Positions 57,664-64,000 of a DNA stretch of 64,000 bases are shown one piece after another. Made by a program: the position numbers and the translations under genes. Location of the stretch: contig JAJVHV010000004.1 in NCBI GenBank assembly GCA_022072445.1, forward strand, positions 62,001-126,000, in the 5' to 3' direction. Numbering within the stretch: the stretch's first letter is position 1; the number at the start of each line of letters is the position of its first letter. This DNA comes from Phycisphaerae bacterium (GTDB taxonomy: Bacteria > Planctomycetota > Phycisphaerae > UBA1845 > Fen-1342). The notes beneath the pieces are model-generated. The model ran no database searches, was not told the origin of the DNA, and worked only from the letters and a program-made list of their open reading frames with translations.

Positions 57664-59745
57664 TCATGCCTCGTCGCCAAACAGCGGGTTGAGCGGGGCT
57701 GGTTGTTCCACCACCAGTGTGGTCTCATCGATCGTCTCAACGCTTCGGCCCGCCGAAGCGCCAGCGGCGACGATCGACCGCTCGCCGGCCGAATTCGCTG
57801 CGTCTGCTGGCATGGTCCTGCCACCCTTGGCGGCCCGGCCCGGCTTCGCGGCGGCTGCGGCTGATTCGTCGGCGACGCGTCCTTCAATCGGCCGGCCCGC
57901 GTCGTCGAGCGTCTCATCCGCCCGCGCCGTCCGATGTCGCGCGATCTCCAGCAGCCGGTGCCCCAGCTCTTCCGTGTCGATCGGCTTGATCGTGTTCACC
58001 GCCGCGACGACTTCGCCGATGTAGCGCTCGAAGACGCTGCGGCGCTCGCCTTCGTAGCGCTGCTTCTTGCGGCGATTCACGTAGGCCTGAAGCTTGCGGC
58101 CGCATTCGAGCAGCGCGAGGCGGATTTCCTTGCGAATCTCGTCGTAGTCGGCGATGGCTTCCTTGCTCTCGCTCGTGAACGGCACCCAGACGCTCGCCAT
58201 GTGCACCATGACGACCAGCGGCGCGACGGGCAGCGCGCCGGACGGCTGCGAGATCCCGTAGCGCCGCCATTCAAGATCGACGACGGCTTTGTAGATGCAG
58301 CAGGCCGACTGCTGATAGAGCAGCGGCACGCGGTTCGCGAAGCGGATCACGCGCGCGGCCGACTCGGCCTCGAGCGCGCCGCCGAAGGCGAGGCCCACTT
58401 CGATCGCGAACGGGTTGCCGCGATAGACAGCGGGTTCGCGCGTGGTGGCGGTGTAGAACTCGGCTTTCACTTCCTTGAGCAGGCCGGAGAGGATGGCTCG
58501 GGCGCCGATGGGGACGAGGCAATCAGTCGGCGGGGCCATCAGCTTCGTGGTCTGAATCGCCTGATAGAGCTTTTCGATCTGCGCCGAGCCGAGCTGGGTC
58601 ACCTGCTGCATCTTGCCGATCTTGGCCGTCTCGCAGATCGTCGCGGCAACGCGGCCGGTGACGCGGCTGAACTGCTCCTGCAAGAAACCCGTCAGCGACG
58701 GCACGCGATGGCCCTTCTGCCGCACACCGGCGTCGTTCAGCATCTTGATCAGCACGCCCAGCTCGATGCCGTGCGGATGCGGTTTGATCTCCTTGGCCTC
58801 GGGCGGAAGCTCCTGATTGCTGCGCGGAAACTCGCGCCGCTCGCCGGTGGGCATCTTGTAATAGATGGCGGCGTGCGGGTTGGCGATCGCGGTCTGCTCG
58901 AGATACTCGTCGACCGACTGCCGGCCGCGCTGGTAGGTCGCGGCGAGCTCGATCGTGACCGACGTGCCGTGGTCCCACTCGACCGCGACGGTTTCGTCTT
59001 TGACGATCTCGGGCCGGTTCTTGGCCGTGTTGATCTGAAGCTCGAAGTGATGCGCGTCGCGCCCCGGGCCGGTGCGCGACGTGATGACCGTCCCCTTCCC
59101 GGTGGTCAGCATGCCGTACATGCCCGCGGCGGAGATGCCGATGCCCTGCTGGCCGCGCGACATCTTGAGCCGGTGAAACTTCGAGCCGTAGAGCAGCTTG
59201 CCGAAGATGTTCGGTATCTGGGCTTTGACGATGCCGGGTCCGTTGTCGCGCACCGTGACGCGGAAACGCTCTTCGTTGATCTGGTCGATGTCGACCCAGA
59301 CGTCGGGCAGGATGCCGGCTTCCTCGCAGGCGTCGAGGCTGTTGTCCACCGCCTCCTTGATCGTCGTCAGCAGCGCCTTGCGCTTGTTGTCGAAGCCCAG
59401 CAGGTGGCGATTCTTGGCGAAGAACTCCGAGATCGAAATCTCGCGCTGTTTGGAGGCCATCGACTCGGCTGTTGCCCGCCGCGCGGGCTTGCGCGGTCCG
59501 ACGCCCTCTTCGGCGGTGAATGCGCTCACCTCCCCGCCCGGTGCCAGCGGCGGCGCGCCGTCCCCGTTGCTCGGCTCGGGCGTAGCTACCGCCTCGACAC
59601 GCTCGGCGCCCGTCGGCGGCGACTCCTTGGAGCCATCACCACGGTCGGCCGGACCGGCCGCGCCGCGTACGGGCTTGGGCAGGTCGAAGAGCGACGGGGT
59701 GGCTTCTCTGCGGCGGGGCTTCCGTGCGATCGTGGTCTCGGCCAT
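57664..59745 (-). CDS. top6B: DNA topoisomerase VI subunit B
   Basis: The 693-residue protein matches the ATPase subunit of type IIB topoisomerase. The GHKL ATP site is complete: EAVDNSLDACEEAG (131-144), DNGPGI (167-172) and SRGQQGIGISAAGMYG (196-211). The transducer-domain sequence ends around ELGHRLLEIARHR. It has an extra N-terminal extension (about 100 residues, Pro/Glu-rich) and a C-terminal low-complexity tail. Topo VI is typical for archaea and plants and found in few bacteria. The DNA-cutting subunit A is not in the window. The start at 59745 is preferred because GAGG lies upstream; another in-frame Met lies 12 codons earlier. Confidence 0.92.
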   Translation of the reverse strand: MAETTIARKPRRREATPSLFDLPKPVRGAAGPADRGDGSKESPPTGAERVEAVATPEPSNGDGAPPLAPGGEVSAFTAEEGVGPRKPARRATAESMASKQREISISEFFAKNRHLLGFDNKRKALLTTIKEAVDNSLDACEEAGILPDVWVDIDQINEERFRVTVRDNGPGIVKAQIPNIFGKLLYGSKFHRLKMSRGQQGIGISAAGMYGMLTTGKGTVITSRTGPGRDAHHFELQINTAKNRPEIVKDETVAVEWDHGTSVTIELAATYQRGRQSVDEYLEQTAIANPHAAIYYKMPTGERREFPRSNQELPPEAKEIKPHPHGIELGVLIKMLNDAGVRQKGHRVPSLTGFLQEQFSRVTGRVAATICETAKIGKMQQVTQLGSAQIEKLYQAIQTTKLMAPPTDCLVPIGARAILSGLLKEVKAEFYTATTREPAVYRGNPFAIEVGLAFGGALEAESAARVIRFANRVPLLYQQSACCIYKAVVDLEWRRYGISQPSGALPVAPLVVMVHMASVWVPFTSESKEAIADYDEIRKEIRLALLECGRKLQAYVNRRKKQRYEGERRSVFERYIGEVVAAVNTIKPIDTEELGHRLLEIARHRTARADETLDDAGRPIEGRVADESAAAAAKPGRAAKGGRTMPADAANSAGERSIVAAGASAGRSVETIDETTLVVEQPAPLNPLFGDEA

Positions 59746-59900
59746 CCTTGGCTTCCTCTTTCCTTTCGACGGCATCGCCACCTATACTAGCCCGCGGAAG
59801 CAGCGTGTACAGGGCGCCGCGGAGCAACGCGCCCGACTGCTGTTCGTCCCCTACTGCCCGAGACCGAGAAGTCAGAAGCAGCGCGGTGGGCGGAATGTTC

Positions 59901-59929
59901 TTGACAGCGGGCCCGTTCCGGCCGATACT
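59901..59929 (+). promoter_or_regulatory. Predicted promoter of the MauE-like gene
   Basis: TTGACA (consensus, 59901-59906), 17 nt and GATACT (59924-59929). The expected start point is at or very near the GTG at 59936, so the transcript may be leaderless. Confidence 0.45.
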
Positions 59930-59935
59930 GAGTGT

Positions 59936-60351
59936 GTGTGGACTTTGGTACGAGCGACGATCCCTGCAAGTCTGCTCACGGCTGCCTTCCTCAAGGTCTG
60001 GGGGGGGGCGGGGAGTGGTGGCAGGAGGCGCTTGGCTTTCAGCCGCCCGTCGCGCACGCAGCAGCTCACCTAACCGTTGGGGTTGAGGTTGGAGTGGCTG
60101 GATTGCTCCTGACGCGTCGACTTCGCCGGGCTGGGTGGGTGTTTGTGGGGGGCATGTTTGCGGCCTTTTCCTCGCTTCACTTTTTTTCACTCGTTTCGTC
60201 CGACCCCGTGCCGTGTCGTTGCTTCGGCGCGCCGCGTCTCGTCCCGGTATCACTGGAGCATTTCTTGCTGTGCGTTTTCGGCTTGTTCGTGGTGTTCGCG
60301 GCCAATCATGAGTTGAGGAGGGGAGCAGATCCATGTATTCAAGTGGGCTAG
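59936..60351 (+). pseudogene. MauE-like membrane protein, interrupted by a frameshift at a G9 tract
   Basis: The first part (WTLVRATIPASLLTAAFLKV, from GTG 59936) and the second part lie in different frames. The second part runs EWWQEALGF to VFAANHELRRG, with several membrane helices and PCRCFGAP. They join if one G is added to the G9 run at 60000-60008. The result would be a roughly 138-residue protein with four membrane helices and a C-x-C-F-G motif, like MauE/DoxX-related proteins that help form disulfides in methylamine dehydrogenase. Either the gene is broken, the tract is phase-variable, or the base is missing from the assembly. The 3' end overlaps the start of the Cys-rich protein. Confidence 0.6.
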
Positions 60352-60683
60352 TGGTAGTCGTCGCATGCGCCACCATTGCGCTCCTTCTTACGGGCGCAGG
60401 AGACCCCCTGCCGAGCAATGACTGCGTCGGCTTGCAGACCTGCTCATCGGTGAGCAAGACATGTTGGGGATCAGGAACTTGCTACTATTGCGACGGCAGC
60501 GGCGGGGAAACGGAATGTTTGTGCAAGAAAGTGTATGCGGATCCCCCAAAGGTGTGTCCGGTCACGGGCGAATATTTTCCTTGTGGAGCGAAGTATCAGG
60601 CCACCTGTAACGCATCTCACATGTGCCTATCGGGAACTTGGGTCTCGGATAGCTGCAGCGTGCGGTTGTGCACGGGTTGTTAG
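60333..60683 (+). CDS. Small secreted cysteine-rich protein (14 Cys in the mature part)
   Basis: This 116-residue protein has a signal peptide (LVVVVACATIALLLTGAG) and then 14 cysteines in about 90 residues, for example CSSVSKTCWGSGTCYYC, CLCK and CSVRLCTGC. An even number of Cys, few hydrophobic residues and export suggest up to seven disulfides. No known family was recognised. GAGGAGGGGAG lies ahead of the ATG. The gene overlaps the end of the MauE-like gene, and MauE-type proteins help form disulfides in the small Cys-rich methylamine dehydrogenase subunit; a similar pairing is possible. The codons are richer in A/T than elsewhere in the window. Confidence 0.72.
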   Translation: MYSSGLVVVVACATIALLLTGAGDPLPSNDCVGLQTCSSVSKTCWGSGTCYYCDGSGGETECLCKKVYADPPKVCPVTGEYFPCGAKYQATCNASHMCLSGTWVSDSCSVRLCTGC

Positions 60684-60717
60684 GCAGTGAGACAATCCAC
60701 CCTCGGAGAATTGAAAC

Positions 60718-61761
60718 ATGCCGCCCGTCACGTCACTCCTCATCGCCTGCTTTCTGGATGCTCCGTCCCTCGATGGCATGAGGGCCGCCATTGCCGACCG
60801 CCTTGCGGCGCTCGATCACCTTGTGCTCGACGTCCGAACGACGGGATTCACGCTTCCGCGCGGTGCATCTCCCCTCGACCGGACGCAATGGACCCCGACG
60901 CATGCGCAGTCGTTCGAGAACCGACTGACGATTGTCCGTCCTGACGTACTCGCTGAGTCCCTGTTGAACACGCCGACATATAGCCCAACGCTGACGTCGC
61001 TAAGCGATGGCGTACTGACATCGAAGCGCCTTCGGCCGTCCTCGGCGGGAACTACGTTCTGGACGCGAAACGCCCGCAATATCGGCGTGAATTGGTACTC
61101 AGCATATCCGCTCCTATGGTTCTGTGACATTCAGTTGCAGGACTGCGCCGTCACGCAGCTTAACCTGCTGCGGGTATTTGACGAGTACCATCCGCACTAT
61201 GTGCGCACGCTTGGCGAGGTGCACACTTTCGCCGCGAACGTCCCGATGGCGGATTACCAACTGGACTATGAAGTCGACCTGAACATCCGCGGCACGCCAC
61301 TGCGATCGACGATCGTCGTGAGAACGCTCTCTGGTGAACTCATTGGCCGCTGGGAACTGCTTGCGCTCGCGTTTCGCGAGGTCAACGGAGCGCAGCTCTG
61401 CACAGAGGCGGTGTCGACGGTGCACAATCCCTCGGTCAGCGTGTCGTGGAATGGCCTTCAGCACTTTGCGGTGACGGCGGATTCGCACGTGCCGTCTCTC
61501 ACGTGCGACGACGTACGACTCGACCTCGATTTGCGAAACGCAGTCGTCGAGGACGAAGGTCGACAGGTTGTTGAGTACTACGACGCGGATGGAAGATTGC
61601 TGCGAATGGTCGCATCGCGATTTAACGCGCTCGCCGATATTGATGAGCCCACTGCCCGCCGAGATCGGGCGCGAACCAGCGCCGGAATCTCGGCGGTGAT
61701 CGGACTACTTACCGGCGTGGGACTCGCGCGGCCTAGATCGAGCTCCGGACAGCGCCATTGA
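60718..61761 (+). CDS. Unrecognised 347-residue protein
   Basis: GGAG lies 9 nt before the ATG. The N-terminus (VTSLLIACFLDAP) could be a short signal sequence. The middle and C-terminal part are strand-rich, for example VDLNIRGTPLRSTIVVRTLSG and GRQVVEYYDADGRLLRMVASRF. Together they are loosely reminiscent of LolA-like or other lipoprotein-sorting folds, but no signature was identified. A hydrophobic helix (ISAVIGLLTGVGLA) is near the C-terminus. It follows the Cys-rich gene by 34 nt and may be in the same transcript. Composition is more A/T-rich than the average of the window, so acquisition by transfer is possible. Confidence 0.6.
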   Translation: MPPVTSLLIACFLDAPSLDGMRAAIADRLAALDHLVLDVRTTGFTLPRGASPLDRTQWTPTHAQSFENRLTIVRPDVLAESLLNTPTYSPTLTSLSDGVLTSKRLRPSSAGTTFWTRNARNIGVNWYSAYPLLWFCDIQLQDCAVTQLNLLRVFDEYHPHYVRTLGEVHTFAANVPMADYQLDYEVDLNIRGTPLRSTIVVRTLSGELIGRWELLALAFREVNGAQLCTEAVSTVHNPSVSVSWNGLQHFAVTADSHVPSLTCDDVRLDLDLRNAVVEDEGRQVVEYYDADGRLLRMVASRFNALADIDEPTARRDRARTSAGISAVIGLLTGVGLARPRSSSGQRH

Positions 61762-61912
61762 CGCGATTCTCGAGTTCACCCTCCCGATCGCCACCTTCAT
61801 CTCGTATGATATCAGCCTAGTTTCGGCGTCTACAGCGCGCTGCGGAGCGCCTGTCGCCCTGTGCAGCGCGAATCGCCGCTGCGTCCGTTCCCTCCGCGAT
61901 GAAGTTTGGCAC

Positions 61913-62413
61913 ATGTCCATTGACTCCGGTTTTCGGCGCGATCTGGCGGCTCGCGCCAACGCGCTCGAACCCCGCGCCATCGTCACGGCCGACCATCTGA
62001 CCGAAAACGTGATCGAGACCGTTCGAAGCTGCTTTGCGCACCACGACCTGGTCAAGGTCCGCATCCACGCGGAGGATCGGGACGCGTGCGACGCGGCGGC
62101 GGGCGAAATCGCGCGGCGCGTGCCCTGCGAATTCGTGCAGCGCGTCGGCCGCATCGTGACGCTCTACCGCCCGCTTCCGGCGCCCGCGGCCGAAGCCGGC
62201 GCCTCCGACGCGCCCCCGGACGCCGCCGCGGACGGGGAAGCGCTGCCCGGCGACTCGGGCGATCCGAGCGCGCGGCGCGCTAGCGGCCCCGCAAACGAGC
62301 GGCGCGCCGGCCGCTCCCCGAACGAGCGGCGCACGCGGCGCGTCGTCCCCCGGGACGACCATGGCGCGCAGCGCGTCCGTGTCCCCCGCGCGCGCCGTGA
62401 ACGGCGCGGCTGA
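61913..62413 (+). CDS. YhbY/CRM-type RNA-binding protein with charged C-terminal extension
   Basis: The first 95 of 166 residues match the YhbY domain. An LAARANALEPRAIVTADHLTENVIETVRSCFAHHDLVKVRIHA stretch is followed by AAGEIARRVPCEFVQRVGRIVTLYRP. YhbY-type proteins associate with pre-50S ribosomal particles. The usual G-K-x-G loop is replaced by TADHLT. The C-terminal 70 residues are Ala/Pro/Arg-rich and probably disordered. The stop TGA overlaps the ATG of the next gene by one base, so they are coupled. Confidence 0.72.
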   Translation: MSIDSGFRRDLAARANALEPRAIVTADHLTENVIETVRSCFAHHDLVKVRIHAEDRDACDAAAGEIARRVPCEFVQRVGRIVTLYRPLPAPAAEAGASDAPPDAAADGEALPGDSGDPSARRASGPANERRAGRSPNERRTRRVVPRDDHGAQRVRVPRARRERRG

Positions 62414-62718
62414 TGCCGGCGCTGGTCGCCGCCTGGGGCGGCCTGCTCGCACTGCTCTTCGCCGCCGTCAACCTGCTGGCCGTGCCGTTCGAGTGGCGGC
62501 TGCTGGTGATGCTGATCTGGGGGATCGTCGACGCATTGCCGCTGACGCTGGGAATCCTGGTGCTCTGGTCGTTTCGAAAGGAGCCGCACGGCGACGCGGC
62601 GCTCGACAGCCAGCGACTCCAGGCACGCGTCGCGATCGCCCTGGCGCTGCTCGCGCTGCTGCTCAACTGCGCCTATCTGCTCTGGTACTATCTGTCGCAC
62701 GTGCCGAGGCATGGGTAG
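62413..62718 (+). CDS. Small membrane protein with three predicted helices
   Basis: This 101-residue protein has membrane segments LVAAWGGLLALLFAAVNLLAV, LLVMLIWGIVDALPLTLGILVLW and VAIALALLALLLNCAYLLWYY. A short polar loop (RKEPHGDAALDSQ) separates the second and third. No known family was recognised. The ATG overlaps the stop of the YhbY gene (TGATG). Confidence 0.7.
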   Translation: MPALVAAWGGLLALLFAAVNLLAVPFEWRLLVMLIWGIVDALPLTLGILVLWSFRKEPHGDAALDSQRLQARVAIALALLALLLNCAYLLWYYLSHVPRHG

Positions 62719-62824
62719 CATCGGCCTCTGGCCGGCGCCAGAATAGCGCCCCGCGTTCGGCGAGCGTGACGATTCTGAGGCGCGACACGGGTGTCTCTTC
62801 TGGCAGTGAAAGGCCCAGTGTGAA

Positions 62825-64000
62825 ATGAACGCGACCCTCTTCGCCCTGGCGGTATCGTCCGCAACGATCGCTCCACCAGCCGAGCAGTTGACATACATCC
62901 TTACGCCCAAGCCGGCCGACGGAACGCTGCACGTCTCGCTGCGCTGGAAAACCGCCGGCCGCGAGCGCTCCACGCTCTCCGTGCTTCCGAACTGGGGCGG
63001 CGTGAGCAGCATTGCCGATCAGCTCCGCGGCATCACCTTCGCCGACGCAACCGGGCAGCGCGAAGGCAACGCGTGGCAGGTCGAGCATCTTCGCGGAGCG
63101 GAGTTTTCGTGCGACTACGACGTCGACGTGCGCCGCGACAAGCTCACCTGGGACGCGACGTTCCGCCCGACCCTCACACCGAAGTTCTTCCACGGCATCG
63201 GCACGACGTTTCTGCTCGCGCCGCGGATCGGCACGGACGACAAGACCGAGTTCGAGGCAATCCTGCGCTGGGAGCTGCCCGCGGACTGGAAAGAGGCCGC
63301 CTGCTCGTGGGGCGTGGGACCCAATGTCGGCGCGCGCGTCAACGTCAGCGACCTGCGGCACTCGGTCTACATCGCCGGCGAGCTGGAGGTGCTGACTGAA
63401 ACCAAGGATGGCCGCAGCGTCACGGTCGCGATGCGCGACGAATTCGCCTTCAGAGTGCGGCCCTTCGCCGCCATGGCCGCCGACATCGTCGCCGACCAGT
63501 GCGCCTTCATGAACGACGCCGAGTTCCCGGAATATCTGGTGACGCTCGTGCCGGTGGGCGACACGCTGCCGGGCGAGTCGTCGCAGCTCAGCGGCACCGG
63601 CCTGTATCAGAGCTTCGCCGCGTTCGCGGCGCCGCGCTCGAAAATGGGCGACGCGCTTGAGCACCTCTTCGCGCACGAGCTGTTCCACCACTGGAACGGC
63701 CGCATCCTGGACCGCGAAGCGCCCGAGGAACACGTCTACTGGTTCAGCGAAGGACTGACCGACTATTACGCCCTGCGCATCCTGTTCGAGTCCGGCCGCT
63801 GGGACGCCCGCACCTTCGCACGCTGGATCAACCGCCACGTCGCCGAATACGTCCGCAACCCGGCGATTCACGCCACCAACGAGGACGTGGCCCGCGGCTT
63901 CTGGACCGAGCGCAGCACCGTCGGCGAAGTCGTCTACCAGCGCGGCCTGCTGCTCGCCCTGCGCTGGCATCGCCTGGCGCGCGACCACGGCGTCGCCGAC
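62825..64000 (+). CDS. M61-like metallopeptidase (truncated by window edge)
   Basis: The 392 visible residues run to the right edge without a stop. The zinc site is HELFH at 284-288, with E309 in WFSEGLTDYYAL, the gluzincin arrangement. The N-terminal strand-rich part (about 20-270) resembles the M61 glycyl-aminopeptidase N-domain. The first 20 residues could be a signal sequence (LFALAVSSATIAPPAE). The start ATG at 62825 has AAAGG about 11 nt upstream. A PDZ domain commonly follows in this family and would be beyond the window. Confidence 0.78.
   Translation, partial: MNATLFALAVSSATIAPPAEQLTYILTPKPADGTLHVSLRWKTAGRERSTLSVLPNWGGVSSIADQLRGITFADATGQREGNAWQVEHLRGAEFSCDYDVDVRRDKLTWDATFRPTLTPKFFHGIGTTFLLAPRIGTDDKTEFEAILRWELPADWKEAACSWGVGPNVGARVNVSDLRHSVYIAGELEVLTETKDGRSVTVAMRDEFAFRVRPFAAMAADIVADQCAFMNDAEFPEYLVTLVPVGDTLPGESSQLSGTGLYQSFAAFAAPRSKMGDALEHLFAHELFHHWNGRILDREAPEEHVYWFSEGLTDYYALRILFESGRWDARTFARWINRHVAEYVRNPAIHATNEDVARGFWTERSTVGEVVYQRGLLLALRWHRLARDHGVAD

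Overview
The window is high-GC DNA that fits a planctomycete (Planctomycetota, possibly the Phycisphaerae). The supporting signs are a PEP-CTERM protein, an NPCBM-domain protein, a translationally coupled MoxR/DUF58/BatA-type cluster, a toroid protein beside a giant PQQ-propeller protein, large TlpA-like exported redoxins and rpoBC split from the ribosomal protein genes. This placement is inferred from gene content; no rRNA or tRNA gene was recognised.

Layout. 1-6.6 kb: rpoB and the 5' part of rpoC on the minus strand, with a GNAT acetyltransferase gene between them. 6.9-15 kb: ruvX, a CNNM/CorC-type membrane protein, an M1 aminopeptidase, a cardiolipin synthase and a sulfatase-fold hydrolase. 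15-19 kb: a PEP-CTERM protein with clear promoter and terminator, a small membrane-protein/moxR operon, a small lipobox peptide and elbB. 19.3-23.9 kb: a pstSCAB-phoU operon with a PHO-box-like repeat. 24-25.8 kb: two tandem thioredoxin-fold proteins; the first has an in-frame TGA exactly at the first redox cysteine. 25.9-27.4 kb: ribosomal protein S1. 27.5-48.9 kb: a twelve-gene minus-strand block in which most junctions overlap by 4 nt or are a few nt apart: PQQ/TPR protein, toroid protein, MoxR, DUF58, two VWA/BatA-like proteins, four large envelope proteins, an active HtrA and a catalytically dead HtrA. 49.1-50.6 kb: six consecutive very small exported peptides with lipobox-like cysteines. 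50.8-55.3 kb: mtnA, a rhomboid protease with TPRs and a zinc-ribbon/HEAT protein. 55.7-57.6 kb: a fasciclin protein and a second protein with TGA at its redox cysteine. 57.7-59.7 kb: topoisomerase VI subunit B. 59.9-61.8 kb: a more A/T-rich patch with a MauE-like gene interrupted at a G9 tract, a 14-Cys secreted protein and an unrecognised protein. 61.9-64 kb: a YhbY-type RNA-binding protein, a small membrane protein and a truncated M61-like peptidase.

The most striking observations are (1) two likely selenoproteins of the TlpA/thioredoxin fold, each with TGA in place of the first Cys of the CxxC motif and a short hairpin at SECIS-like distance, next to a Cys-containing paralogue; (2) the cluster of small lipobox peptides, with a dispersed seventh member at 18.2 kb; (3) a MauE-like membrane protein, frameshifted at a homopolymer, coupled to a disulfide-rich secreted peptide. 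No computation was run; all family calls come from reading motifs.
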